Source: Telmatactis stephensoni
Taxonomy: Eukaryota > Cnidaria > Anthozoa > Actiniaria > Isophelliidae
Direction of reading: 5' to 3'
DNA length: 64,000 nt
Assembly: GCA_029948255.1 (NCBI GenBank)
Contig: JALIZF010001802.1
Coordinates: forward strand, 583,001 to 647,000
In this document: one piece after another, positions 37,662 to 52,200 of the stretch
Position numbering within the stretch: position 1 is the stretch's first letter
Layout: every line of letters starts with the position of its first letter
Position numbers and translations under genes: made by a program
The notes under the pieces: model-generated
The model's database searches: none
Told to the model about the DNA's origin: nothing
What the model saw: the letters and a program-made list of their open reading frames with translations, nothing else

Positions 37662-37761
37662 GACACCTACATACAGTACAGCACTTGAATATGAATATTG
37701 TAAATACTGTTAAATAACCTAGTGAGGTGATAATAGTTGAACATAAATTACTTAATAATTG

Positions 37762-37872
37762 GCTCTTCACTAGCGAGTTCCAGTACTAATTATTAATAAG
37801 CTCCAGAATACAAAGATGTGGGTCCCATCTGAAGCTCAGATTTTGGAGCCTATATTGCTAGTGAAGAGCCAA
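37762..37872. mobile_element. Small MITE, 111 bp, perfect 16-bp ends
   Basis: TTGGCTCTTCACTAGC at the left and GCTAGTGAAGAGCCAA at the right, in the DPAGT1-CHEK1 interval. Confidence 0.65.
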
Positions 37873-38171
37873 GTACCTAATTTATTTTAATTATTTATAA
37901 GTATTAATTATTAATAATTATTAATAATTAAAATTCTACTGACACTTTTTTAGCAATCAATCCATGCATGGAGGGGACAAAGTAGGGAAAAGTCCCTCAC
38001 TGTGCACTACTTGTGAGATTGGATCCAATTTAAATTTACTGGTCAGGACCAGTGTCATCTTGGGGCCAGTTTTTGTCAAATGAATGTTTTTTTATGAAAA
38101 AGACATGCAAAGTACATGAATTGCCCCGGCATGCTTTTAATTATTACTTCTGCATGTTTCCTACCAGTAAG

Positions 38172-38475
38172 AATGATTTCACATAACTCAATTTTAGATG
38201 CAAATGAGTAAAATAATATGCTAATGACAAAAATAGTATGTTAATGATTTAAATGCACAAAACTGCAAGCTTTGATTATTTAGATAAGCATGATGAATCA
38301 TACAAACAAGCAACATATACAACTCAAACTCATTTGAAAAGCGCCATAAATGTAAACTCAGTAACTATGAATTTCAGAGTAAACTTGTTGCATGGGCATG
38401 ACGTGCCAATTTGTCGTCTGCATGTTATTTTACTCATTTGCATCTAAAAGTAAGTTATGTGAAATCATTCTACAT
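38172..38475. repeat. Inverted repeat of about 50-bp arms
   Basis: AATGATTTCACATAACT...GCAAATGAGTAAAATAA is mirrored at 38415-38475. It is probably a MITE. From here to 40227 I see only AT-rich intergenic sequence plus the CHEK1 3' region. Confidence 0.55.
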
Positions 38476-40227
38476 GTATTTTGTGCAACCAACACTTATT
38501 GCAAGCAAAACATGGCATACATAACAGCAAATTCATTGCAAGGTGACCATGGATATTTTTTTCTAGCTTCAGTTAAAATTTTGTCTTTTCAGATCCATGG
38601 ATCATCCTTTGTTTTGGAGCTTCTTTCAAATCAACAAATGATTGAATGAATTTACATAACCTTGCCCATGCAAGAATGATGGATCAGAAAAACAAAAACC
38701 CTAACCATATTGAAAAAATACGGGTTGATGCGACGCATCAATTTATTATAGTGTAAAAATGCTATTATAAGCATTGCAGTGCACTCAACATCATTACTAA
38801 TCGGTTTCATGTAAAATAGAATTGATATTTAACATGTTTATTGAGGTTTGTTTGCCTGCATTTTCTGTTACTTCACCTCATTCAGAAAGTCGACCAAAAT
38901 TTGGTCTTTCTTGTATCTTAGACATTTAATGTCTTGATACAAGTTGTATAAATTGTCAACAAATTATTTGAATATATCAAGATAAACATCCCAAGGGTGT
39001 TTGAGATGTAGACTAACCCTTCACCTTAAAACTGAACTATTTACAGTATTGCACCCTTTTCAAGGGAGGGAATGGACTTAAATTGATGTATGGCATTTTT
39101 TTCCAAAACTCAGTCAACTAATTATAAAGAATAGTCCCTTTAAAAACATCCCAGATTCAATAAGACTTGACCATCACAATTTAGAATGAGATTTTGGAGC
39201 TATATGATGCTCCTGTCCATGTATGACCACTGGTAGCCCATATTTCTATTTCCATAAAACTGTATAAATTTGCTTATTTGCATGAATCCATCTACACATC
39301 AAGATCCAACTGAAGGGTTTCCTGTGAAAACAACCCGTGACTTTTTATGGATGTCCAGAAATTGATTTTTTAGCATAGGAAAGTTAATAATATAATTGAT
39401 ATCATTTTTTTATACCATTGAAAAAAATTATCGTTTCACATGCAGATAGCCCTTCATGAATTATTTATAAGCCATTTCCCAAACAAATTCTTGTAAAACA
39501 CTTTATTTTTCATCATACATGCACAAAAGTTTCCTTGCTGATATTGAGGTGGTCATCTCATTTCTAAAGTTCATTTTTATTATTAATATTAACTACTTTT
39601 TGTATTAAGGGGGTTCGAACATCTTTTAATTAAAATTAAATTAGCTTAGTGAATTTTCTAATTACAAAATGATGATAGGTCCATACAGACATGGAAATGA
39701 AACAGAGAAGCCACAAAATCATCCAACCAATATTCTTGGGAGAGAATGGGGAGATGGAGGCCCTCCAATACAGCCTATAAATAATGACCAACAATAATAC
39801 AAAACAGAAACTTTATTTTCTTGAACTGAAACAAATAATATAGGGATTGGAGTGATTTCAATAAACTTCGGCACTACTATAATTAAACAAAAAATAATTA
39901 CTAGATTGTAAATGTTTCATCTGCATGCTTTTCTTTCTTTCTTTATTTTTTGCATCTAGTAAACACTAACGGCTAATAAGACGGTATTTCCCAGGTTTAT
40001 TGAAATCACTCTTGACTAGTACGTTACCTACTTTGATGGTATCCTAGCCAGAGACTTGGCAGTGCTTATGAACACAGGTATTTTGTTATTATAATAATCT
40101 TTTTTCTCATAATTACATACTGTATTTTAACAATTTTTAAGTTATATCCTAGTTTTAGTCTACATGTATATGGGTGACTATACTTAAAGTTTGTATATTA
40201 CAACCCAACTTTCCTTTCATACATGCA

Positions 40228-43200
40228 TTACTTTTCGATAATATCTTTGAGACTTGCTTTGATTTTCAGAAATTGCCTTTTGAACTCCAAACCATCTCCC
40301 TGTAAGAAACAATATTTTGTTTAGCACAAAGAAAGGAAGATACACCTAAGGGAAGAAAGGAAGAAGAAAGTATGAAATACATAGGGAGATTGAAATAAAA
40401 TATATATGAACAATATTATGAAATACATCATAATTATCTTCAATCCAACTTGTTACTGAACTGTCAACCTACATGGTCATCTTCAGGGTAATAAAAATAA
40501 TACTTGTTGCAATTACAAGAAACAAATCATGTTAGCAGGCTAGGCAAACTATATTGAGCAAGCTCATTACAATATTATTATGAGTCGGTGAGCTTGGTAA
40601 AAATATAATATTTTTACAAGTTGGGTTGAAACAAGCTACAAATATAACGTTAATATATATAATGAAATATGTCAGGCAAGGAAGATCAAGAGTATAAGAC
40701 AGTCAAAAAGAAAATTAATAAGCAATGTTCAAAGGAAGGAAAGAAAAGAGAGAAGGAACCATACTTGTACCTTGGATAACCTGAAATCCACTAATAATGA
40801 ACCCATATCAATCAGGTTGACTTTAAAGCTTAGTTTCATTCTGCGTCTATCTAAAGTTTCCACATTAAGCTAAAAACAAAATTAAAAACTATAAGCACAT
40901 TTATTTACATTGTGCTCTCTGAAAATTTGAGAACTATTCTATTCAACTAAAGACTTGGACAAATTAATGATCCAAACTTTTTCTGCAACATTGTACAGAA
41001 CAGAATTGCACAATGTGTCCATCCCTGCATCAGTTGCAGGTTTAGGATTGAGTTGTGCTTTGCAACTTTTTTGTAACATTGAAGCCAACATTGCAGGGGT
41101 GGACAATGTTGCATGCAGTGTTGTAAAAAAAGTGGCATCGATTGTGTGCTCTGAGTGCCTCACCCAAGCCCTTGGGGTGGACAAAGAATTTTTTGATGAG
41201 GCAAAAGTTACATAATTTTTGGAAAAGTCTAGAAGAAAAATAACCTAATGGGAGTTGAATGTTATACCTGCTTTGAACCATTCATTTTGTAATCATAACC
41301 TAATTTAACAAGTGCTTCTTTGAGCTTCTGAATGGTAGTCTCTTGGTTTTTCTTGCTGTGAAATCTTGTCATCCTCTTTACTAGTCTTTGAAAGGGAGTC
41401 TAAAACAGAAAAATACGCTGTGAAAAAATGTTCTCTGAGAGAGAAAAAAAACCCGTCATTTGTAAATTGTTTTTATAAGTCAATTAGACAGCAAACTGTT
41501 TACCCTGTATACTTAACGAATAGAACAACTTTTTCCATAATACAGCATGCAGGAAGTGACAAGAGGATGAAAGAAGTGTAGGGAAAGCACAAGCTGTAGG
41601 CGAGTACTCTCCACACTTCTTAAGTGCTGTATTTACTGAACGGAGCACTGAAAAAATATGTTTTATTTATTTTATTATATATTTTGAAGTAAATATTCAA
41701 GGGAAAAAGTTTGATTTTCTCCATACAAAAATTGGTAAGGTGAGCTGCTGACATCGGAACTGTGCTGCATTCTCTGATAAAGCACTGCGTTCATCCAATC
41801 AGAGCGTGCATATCAACAAGGGTATATAATAAATGTACATAGCCTATTTGTACTGTAGGTTGGGAATCATCTATTATATCAACAAGTTCTTAGATTGTTT
41901 CAGATGATATTTGAGAAAGGCAAAACAACTTTTGAGACCTAGGCAAAATGACCAGAAAATGACCACAGAGAACAGGATTCACACAGAAACTGGTAAACGA
42001 AATCCCATATTTCCTTGTTTTCTTTATGATACTTGGTCCAATTCCTTTCACACAACAGCTAGGCCAGAGATTTTGGTGCTCAACGCTGAAGCATTAATTT
42101 TATGGCAAAAATCTAAAATCCCATGATGTTTCTTTGAATTCATTACTTTTCTAAAGCTGGAATTAGAATTTTGAATTCCAGGAAGGAGTCGAAACAACTA
42201 CATGTATTTATAATTGATTGATTCAAATGGTCACAATCGCCACAGGATAGTCTCACTACTGGTAATGGTGCACAATTAATAGCATAATTAGGTCTTTCTT
42301 CGTGTACCAGTGAGAATTGATGTATTCTTTGTTAGCTTTGTTCTATTGTTCTGACTTGGAGACTTTTGTTTGTCTATGGGATAACACTGTCCAGTACACA
42401 AAGAAGGTGCCCATATCACCATCTTGTAATTCAGGTATCTCACCTGAGATGATCCTGGTGTGCATGGTAGTTGACTGCTCAGTAGCATATGGTCAGGTCG
42501 TATTGGTTGTGAGAACCAAAGGGATTCATTGCCAGTTCCATCATCACCTTTACTATCAGATCCAATACCACTGTCCAGGTGACGACGGGGCTCAGGTTGT
42601 GAAGCTGATGTGATGGACATCTCACTAGAATTTGAACAACAACAGGTTAAGTACAACATAATCCCACATGGCCCAGGACCCAGCCTAATACTCTGGACTT
42701 TGATTTGCCCCATGACCTGACCGTCAATAGAGCAGACTAAAAAAGTTCTGGGTCTGGACAAGACCCAGGGGGACTCCTATATATAAGAGGACGGGTCCAT
42801 GCTCGTTGGGAATTTTGAAAATGACCCCTAAAAGGTACCCGAATGGGAGTGGCAACAATTGATTTCTACCCCTAAAAGGTACCAATTCAAAAACAATAAT
42901 GTCATTCCACAGTAAGCCGTCTGTTGTGGAGGGGAAATTTGAAGACTTTTTTTCGCTATAGCTAAATAACATTGAGTCATTTCCTTCATGTTTTGCTTTA
43001 CAATACATTTAATTATCCAAAGATCTCAAATAGTACACCGTTGCGGAGGGGAACAGAAAAAATGCCATAACTTTTCTTTAAGTTTCATGAGTTAATTCCT
43101 CTGAATTCTGAAATGTTACCTCAAGTTAAATACATAGATGTTTTACTCCACCTCATGGCTATTGAAAATAATCAAAACAGAAATACTCTTAATTTAAGTT

Positions 43201-46200
43201 TTCCACATGGGGTAGTATCAAAGAACATCATCCTCTGTTGCGGAGGGGAAGTTGCGGAGGGGAAAATTTGTCATGCATCGAAATAAAGTTGAAGGAAGTT
43301 GTGAAAGTTTGTGGTACTTACGAAAATTGTAATAGTTTGGCTTTTTTTTAATATTCACATCTTATAAATAGCAATATAGTCTTGAAAATTGCATATATCA
43401 TCATTACAAAAACGTTTAATAGAAAAACAGCATCAAAAATTGCTTTTAGCTTGATTGTAAAATAAACCCCTGCAATGATACATTCATTTAAAGGTGGTTT
43501 AAAATTGTGATGAACTGTCAACTTTTATCGAAAATAAAAATTATACTGTTCTTTCTGTAATTACACAAGGATTACAGAATGATCTAATTATAAGGAAAAT
43601 CAGCGCTTAAGACTGTAATGTAAAAACACTCTCTTAACTTGGTCAAGTTCCATGACAGTGAAAGGGCTGTTACCCTGTAAATGAATGGGGCCATAGAACA
43701 CACAGCTAACATGGGCTTCAGCAATGTCATTCCTCCTTGGCCAGTCAAAGAGATTGTGTCCATCTTTACCAAGGCGAACAGGATGCAGGTACTTGAATGT
43801 GATGATTTCATCATTGATGTGCAAAACCCTTCCGAAGTAGAAACTTTTGACAAAGTCAACAGCATAATATTCACCTACTTCAAACATTTGGGGGGGCATT
43901 GGCTGGATTGCATTTCTGTGGAGTTCCAAGATCATATAGCTTCTGACAGCAAGACTGCTTTCACAGTTGGGAAAAATCGTAGTGTTGACATCAGCAAGGC
44001 TTCGGGCATACATACATGTAAATATGCCACAGTCGTAACCATTTGTTTGAGATGGAATGTCACCAGGCTTGTTGGAATAAAAGGACCATTCCTCAATTCT
44101 AAGGCTAATATCAATTTCTTTTAGCAAACCAACCATTTTTTCAATAGCTTTATAAGCTGTTGGCTTTGTTGTGGTGCTAGGCAAGCTGTCTAAGACCATC
44201 ATCCGCTGCAATTGTGGTTGCACTGCTAAAAGGAACCAGTGGTGGCTGGCACCAATATTACAGGGAACAAGAACTAGATCTTGAAGAAGGGGGTTTTTCA
44301 TTCCCTTTAAGATTTGGGGGGCAGGGACTGCTCCAACTCCTTTCTCAAACTTCTCCCAGGGGATCACTTCTAGTTGCACTTGACCTTTCTTGAGCAGCTC
44401 TAGGTACTGGTCAATGATGAAATTTGACACCCACTTATCTTCTGATGTTGTGCCATTACCATACAGGCTTGTTAGGTCACTGTTATTTACTAGGCCGCTT
44501 CCTTCAAAGGAGATTTTGCCCAATGATATACAATCAATCATTGGTTTAAGGAAAGAGGGCAACTGAAAAGTTGAAGGATGTATTGTTGTCAGCAAATCCA
44601 GTGGTGGTAATCCATGCTCTACATGTACATTCAGTGTTTCCCTCTGTGTGTCATCTTCATTTTTTTCTTCTTTACTTTGTTCCTTTCCTTCACTTTGTTC
44701 TTCTTGTTCACTTTGTTCTTCCTTTTCACTTTGTTCTTCTTGTTCACTTTGTTCTTTTTCTTCACTTTGTTCTTGCTCTTCACTGTCTTCACTATCTGAA
44801 GTAGGAATTATTGGTGAGGATGGTTCAGATGGCATCTTAGGCATTTCAGTGGGATCTTTATCTACTATGATCACATGCTCCCTGCACTGGTCTTTTTGAA
44901 GGAATTGTGAATTCTTGGCTACTTTAATTGTGGTTGAGTCTACTCTAGAAGCAAAGTGAATTTCATGTGTTCTTGGGATTTGCTTGCAATTTTCCCATCT
45001 TTGAGTTAACTTCTTTGACTGGGTGTCGACATCAGCTTGTGAGACATACAGAAGATGAATCTTCTTACACACTTTCTGGGCAACCATAAAGAAGTCATGT
45101 GCATCTGATACAACGTCTTTGCCCTGTAGAATGGAACGCCACACTGCTCGCTTCACCTCAGCTCCAACACCATCCATTGGCCCTTTACCGTGTGCTGTTT
45201 CCCAAAAATTCCAAGTTGCTTTGGCACCAAAGTCTTGCTCATGAAATAGTAGGTTGACTAGATTAAACCTGTTTTTGAACTGGGAGCTTGGCCCGTCACT
45301 CCAATAGTGCACAGTTGTTACTGGGGTAATCTGCTTAACTTCTTCAAGTATGGCTTTGTTGAAGGCATATATACTCTGCTTGTCGTGACGTAAGTCATCT
45401 GATATCACACCATAGGACCTGTGCTCTAGATCACCTTTCTCATTCTTGAAGTATACAACCACTGTAAACAAAGTTACTGTATCATTGGACCAATGGGCTG
45501 CCATCACTTCCCTTTGGTATTTTATTTGAAAGTTCTCAGCGAAGTCCTCTTGGGTAATCACTTCACCAGTTTTTAAACTTTCTTTAAGGTGTTTAAGCTC
45601 TGAAAATTGCCTCTGTGTATTGTATACATGCCTACCAAATGGCCCCAGTTTTTGAACCAATTCTTCTTTGGCATCAGCTGCTGTGCACTCTGTTTTAAGC
45701 TTTCGTACCCTTTCATCCTCACATGTCTCCCATTGATAATATGATATTTCCTTGTCCTCATCAATGTCTTTGAAAAGTTCATCTAGTGGTTTGGCAATTT
45801 CACATGTTTTGCATTTTCTTTCCACACATTTTACATTGTCAAGACTGCAGACTGTTTGAAGGAGGAGGTCTTCACTGCGTCTTGGAACATTTGGTATTTT
45901 ATTCCTTAGGCCATCTAGTATCATATTGATGTTCTCATGATATCTGCATACACACACTTCCTGATCTTGGGAGGACATTGGCATTACTTCTTGAGGACGA
46001 AGTGAAGCAAATTTTGATCTTCCAATTGTTGTGTCTTGCTCTTCTTTCTTATAAAGTTCATACACCTCGTTCACGTTAAGAAGAAGAAATCTTTTTTGTC
46101 TTCTCTCTCTTCCATTTGTTGTCTTTACAGAAACAAAGTCTTTTTTCCCAGCACACATCCTACTAATATCATCTCTTTTGTAGAAATCTTCTACTAATTT

Positions 46201-49200
46201 TATCTCTTTTGCATCAATGGCATCTGATCTGATCTTTCTTTGACTATCTTCAGCTTTTCTTCTTTTCACTGCTGCATCACATGACTGTAGTACAATTTTT
46301 CTTTTTCTTGGTGACAATGTATAAACCACTTGAGAAAGAACTTCAGTTTTCTTATGATCTTGTTTTGGAAGACTTTTTTTCACTCTGTTTACAGCTTTGC
46401 CAAGGCTTTGAGGGCTTTTGTAGGTGTACCTGGCATTTTCAGTTTTAATTCTTAATATCTTATCTTGCTTTTTCTTTTGTGCTTGCAATCTCTTTTTAAG
46501 ACACTCTTTTTTTCTCCACTTAGTGATCTCTTGTGTAGACATAGTCCTTTTCTTTTCTGCATAGCTCTTTTTCTTTCTTTCTCTGTCCTTTCTCTTGTAA
46601 TTTTCATATGTAGTGGCATTTTTCTTTATTTTTTCTCTCCATTTCCTACTTCTTTCTGTATTAGATGACATTATAAATACAGTTCTTCTAAGGCAGCCAT
46701 TTTGATTTCAAGCACATGGTTCCCTACCCATCAGCCCTTGCTGCATTTGAGCACATGGTTTAAAAGCCTTGTTTCATCAAATCACCGTAATGCTGTTCTG
46801 AAAATAGTACAATGTAATCCATATTTTGCCATAAATTGTTCAGTTTCAAAATCCCAATTATTATTAATATAAACCATGCTTAATCTTCTGAAAGTGCACA
46901 TGTAATTTATTGCTGACACATTCAAAATGATTGCTAATTGCTGTTCCATTATTCCACCTATTCCTAATACATATTGTAGTTAAAAGTGAAATGAAACCCC
47001 AAAACAAATTGATAGATAATTTGTCAAAGATCCTTAATGCCAACCTAAGCTGGACTACAAAATTCCCCTCCGCAACAATATTCCCCTCCGCAACAGAAAA
47101 AGAGTACTGTCTCATTACTAAAGCCTAAGACATTAAATCTTTCTATGCCTGACATGACTTTGCCTTGGACAAAAATTAGAAGATTATTGAGCATGAAATC
47201 TATCTCATCATTTTAAGGCAAGACAAACACAACTTATAGGCTTCAAAAAGTTGCGGAGGGGAAACCAGTTCCTAGAATGGGGTGTGGTGACATCACACAG
47301 AAAAAAATACAGAGTCTAGCAGTTGTCTTTGTTACTTTGTATGAAGTAGTTTGTGTCTAACAAAGATTCAACAGAATTCCTTATTTTATTGCAATACCAG
47401 CAAAGCATATAATTTTCCCCTCCGCAACAGTGGTTATTGTGATTTGGTATAATTAATGATAATTTATGCATTAACAGAGCTGCCGCAAACACTCATATTA
47501 TCTTTTTTATTAAATATTACCAATACCTTACCTATTTCATAGGGATTTGGGTAACTAAGAAAACTTTGATTACATTTTTTTTTTGTCCAAGTTACTGTGG
47601 AATGACCCTAAAAATAAAGAACTAGCTATTTCTAAAAGGTACCAGCTATGTCTCTGGTAGTTCAGTTAAGTCTGAGACACCCTAAAAGGTACCAGATTGT
47701 AGATTTTGACCCCTAAAAGGTACGACGAGCATCCCCGTCCATTTATGAGGGACAAGGGTCTGGCCATAACATTGCAGGGAGTTCATAAGATTTTGAATAG
47801 AGGGCAAGTTGCCTTAGTTGACCATGATAGCCAGGCAAAAAAACACCAAAGTCACCTCCATAGCCAGTCAATTTGTCCAGCCCTTAATGAACCAACAACA
47901 TTGCATGTCATATTGCAATTTGAAAGCCTGGAATCAGGGCTGTGCCATTGGTGCTGATGAAATACCTAATAATATTTGTTCTATGCTAATCATATGGTGA
48001 CCTGTTTGAACTGCCATTGTTCTGGTCTGACTAGCCTTGTGTTCAAGTGGAAACACAATTTAGAATTCTAACATGAATGAGAAGTTGGTCAGCAGAAAAC
48101 AATTATCTGGCCACAATTAGGGAGTCACATGAATGACATGGTGTAGAAAGGTTTTAGCAGTATATTCCCAGGGTTTGGCCACAACAACTATTAAGATCTA
48201 CATACATGTAGTGTGCTGACACATATCTTACTTGATTTCCTTGAGAACAGGAGTTCCTGACTCAGAGCGTTGCTTTTTAAATGGTGCAGTACTAGATGGG
48301 GAATCACACGGAGAACCAGAAATTCCTGGTGAAAGAGTGGCAGCACATCAAGAACAATTAACTAACATTTCTTGTACAATAAATGCTATAGGTATTCAGG
48401 TATCAATGATACAAGGTCCACAAGCTATACATATTTCATAACATTTGACTTTTAAAAAAGCTACATGAGGTGCATTATCAAAAGTGCACAAAAATGTATG
48501 TTGACATACCTTCTCTACAAGAAGGACTGCGACTCATGTTGAAAGTTCTGCAACAACAATAGATATATCAATAGTTTTAAACACCAGTTCTAAATGGAAG
48601 ACTTATCACATTGTATATTGTACATGCAATAACACCTTCACACACCCATATTGAATAAGTGTAATGGCCTACAATGTGAAAGAAGCAAAAACAGGATCTT
48701 AGCCTTGTGTGCATCCATGACAAGCAATAATAACACCCTTGCAGTTGGTTTATCTGTTGTGCTTTCAAGGTTGTCTGGTAATCATCATCTTGTGGGTGTC
48801 AGTGGAATTACCACCTCTACAGCAGCTCCTTATGCCTGCCCAACCATGTGGAAGACTGTTCTGCACTCAGATAGGCCTCATCAGCCATTGATAGAAGCAC
48901 AAAGGATCTTTATAATGTCAGCAACTCGACAGTTCATACTTCCTCACTTGTAGGTGTCAGGGTAAGACATGTACATGTAATGGGCTTGCAGGAGTTTATT
49001 GACAAATTTTTCTATAAATTTGTTTATAGGTTGTTTTTGAGTTGAGAACATCAAAACAATAAAGAAAATAGGGATCACAGCACTAAATTTCAGTTCTGTG
49101 ATAGCTTGAATGCAGCAAAATCCCAAAATCAAAAATCAAAATCTTCCAATATGCTCAAGTAAACAAAGTTAAATGAAAAAGAACATGCCTTCACATATTC

Positions 49201-52200
49201 TCGGTTTTCACCTACGTCATCGAAAAATTTCCAGAGCCCTGAGTGAAATAAAAGTAATATCACTCTAAAGAGCAAGTAAAACTTTGTAACTTCACGAATT
49301 TTCAAATTAAAATGAGCTTTTGTTGCGAAGATATTGACCTTTGAAGTGCTCAATTTTTAGTAAGAAATGTATGGCACTTCGCAGTTGGTGTCACTCCACA
49401 GGTCATCAAAATAACAGCGGATCTCACGTCTCGGAGTAAAATCAGAGCACATCCTCTTAAAGAGGAGGAAAAACTTTATAACTCCAGGAAATTTTCAGTC
49501 CAAAAGATGTTGCGATGCAAAGATATCAACGGTTTTACAAACTCAGTTATTACAAAGAAATGTATGGGGCCGCCATATTGGTGTACAACTTTAGTACACC
49601 AACATGGCGGACAATAAATACGATTGGCAAAATCATTTAAAATATCAACTTAATCATATATTTTGATAGAGATACCCAATAAACAATGGTTTTATTCATA
49701 GAGCAAGCCAAATGTGTGTTTACTTCTAACAAATTCATCGTTTTACGTCCTGAGGAAAACGCGTGACAGTGTTGCGTGACAAAGTTTTTACCTTTGATAA
49801 CTCGAAAACCAAACGAGGAAAATTTCTCAAATATTCAAGAAAAACTTCTCTTAGGGTATATAAGCAACATACTTCAGACTAAATTAAATGTGATCAATAT
49901 GAAGCATGAATTTTTCCGATGACGTCACATGAAAACCAAGAATATTAATCGTAGGTACATGTAAAGATAAAAGTACTTGCATTTAAGATGAAAATCAGCT
50001 GTCACACTTATGGCATGAGCAAATTGGATGACTTGTTGATTTTGATAATTTTCCACAATTACATGTATCTCAAAAAGCTATTGCTTATTTGACATTTTTT
50101 TCTTTTTTTTTTTTTACTTTTTTGATATGTTTTAGCTTCAAATAAAATATGCTGAAAAAGAAAAAAAATAGCCCATAAGGATAGGTCGTGTTGCTAGATC
50201 TTCAGTTAATATAAGCTTTTGAATAGGGCTACGTGGCATTTATCATATTGAAATATTCAGAACCTGTTCAAATTTTGGGATCAGTACATTGTACATGCAT
50301 GCATGCACATGAATGTGTGAGCTCATTACCTTAAGTGTTTTACAAGTAAATTTACAACTTCACAGCAATTACCTGTTAAACCACCTGTCTTTCTTGATAT
50401 TTGGTAATGTTATTCTCCTTTTAGGGCTTTCTAAGAGGATTTTCTTTAAGAGAGCTTGAAAATTGAAGCAATAAAAATATGTCACAGCACTAATAATTAT
50501 AATGATCATTCTCTCACTATAAGAGTTGAAAATCATAGTCATCATTGCACAAATTGTACATATAAGTTGCTGTAATGACATGCAGTACAGCATGAGTGTG
50601 ACGTGAGTGTAGTATGCGAGTGTGTGACATGTGAGTGTTAATGGAAAGTCATGTATGCCAAGTAAGGCAGAACGAATAAAGAACACACAAAGAACAGAAC
50701 ACAGCTGTTTACACTTTGCAAGGTTGAACAACCTACCAAAGGGCATGGAATCAATCTTAACCCATGGTGTTCTATTGACTTTGTTGTCCAACCAGTCAAG
50801 ATATTCTTTGTTTTTCAGAGTGGGTTCATCCCAAGGGAGTTCTACAAAGATCACACAAAAGAAAGTTATATATTACATTTATCACATGACAAAATGCATA
50901 AAATTTACTTTGATTAATAAATAGGTACATTGGAAATACCTGTTTATAATATACCATTCTTTAAGCAATGAATTCATTGAATTATTTACTTGACCATACA
51001 AATCTTGGTCACAAACAGGAGGCCAGTGTAATACCTACCCCCAGCAAGCATTGCTACAAGAACAATACCACAGGACCAAATGTCTGCAGGCTCAGCACGA
51101 TAGTCACACTTGGACAACACCTCAGGTGCAACATATGGAGGAGTTCCACAACATTTGCCTAATAATCTTTCTTTTCCTTTAAATCGGAATACTGTAGCAA
51201 AGCCAAAGTCACTTATCTTTAGGTTGTCTGGAATAAAGATTCAAATCAAAATTATATAAAATTGCTTCAAAACTTAGAATTTAAGTAAAGTCAGTTCAGT
51301 GGTCATCAACTAGCTGCCTAATGTTAACTAACGTTAAATATAGCATGTATGTTGTTAATACAAATTGTGATATATACATGTAATATATACATTGTGTCCC
51401 CAATTAGCTACTAAGCTAAATACCATGACACTAAAATAAAGTTCATCATCATCATCATGAGTACATTAATTAATATTCCATATTAAAAGAATAGAATAGT
51501 GCAAAACAAGCCAGCCTAATATATAGTTTTACAGGAAACAGATGCTTATACATTGTAGAGAAACCACTGTAGGTATTGAAACAGCAAGTCTAACAGCAAG
51601 GTGCTGATACATTTGGATGGTTATCAAAGTACTATAGTTATTATTACCATCAGCATCCAGGAGCAGATTTTCTGGTTTGATGTCTCTATGTGTAACACCT
51701 TGTTGATGTAGATATTCCTGCAACAGATCAAATATGAATACTCAAACTGAACTTTTTATTACCACTTTATAACACTGACAAACTAGACCAAGCCAAACTT
51801 GATAACAAAGAGATATTAATCACAATAACTAAGTTACTGACCAATTACATTGTAAGCAAATTATACACCACAGTAGACAAAATGATTGTATAGTTTTATT
51901 TATTATAATAAATGAATGGACAGATGGACAAATGTGTGTACGAAGTGAATGGATGAACAAATGTATGAGTAAGTAAATGAGTTGTCACAGTATCGTAATG
52001 AAAGGTATATATATTAAAAGATAGAGGGATGAATCAAGGATGAATATAACTATATAATTTTACTAACCACACCAGCAAGCAATTGTTTAAAATATTTTTG
52101 TGCCATGTATTGTGGCATTCCAACATCTGGTTCTACAGGGATTATGAAAACAAACAGTCTCAGCAACATTAGTAATTGGGTGGATTTAGGCTGGGGCCAA

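Larger units (their letters stand above)
42758..47755 (-). mobile_element. Autonomous DNA transposon with Ulp1-fused transposase, inserted in a CHEK1 intron
   Basis: This element of about 5 kb holds one long intronless gene and near-mirrored ends. Near each end are copies of CCCTAAAAGGTACC (left 42827 and 42869 regions; right near 47630, 47680 and 47710). Outside these, both ends carry a GGACGGG...ATGCTCGT block (left 42789-42805, right mirrored about 47723-47740). Internally, subterminal TTGCGGAGGGGAA sites cluster on both flanks of the gene. GGGTCTGG occurs at 42750-42757 and 47756-47763 and could be an 8-bp target duplication. However, the left copy is part of a small palindrome, so the exact ends are uncertain. 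The element lies in the same orientation as CHEK1. Confidence 0.75.

Noticed and set aside
40955..41215. 86-aa plus-strand ORF with many Cys and Val
   Set aside because: It lies in a CHEK1 intron, antisense, with no recognisable family and no partner exons. The AACATTG-rich sequence looks like repeat debris.
42317..42613. 98-aa plus-strand ORF
   Set aside because: Antisense of CHEK1 exon 42444-42624.
44571..44899. Plus-strand Leu/Phe/Ser-rich membrane-like ORFs
   Set aside because: Antisense of the Glu/Gln/Ser repeat of the transposase gene.
43600..46671. Host SENP-family deSUMOylase gene
   Set aside because: It is intronless, lies inside mirrored transposon ends within a CHEK1 intron, and the protease is only the C-terminal third of a repeat-encoded protein.
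48651..48953. 100-aa plus-strand ORF
   Set aside because: Inside a CHEK1 intron; no homology, splice partners or conserved motif seen.
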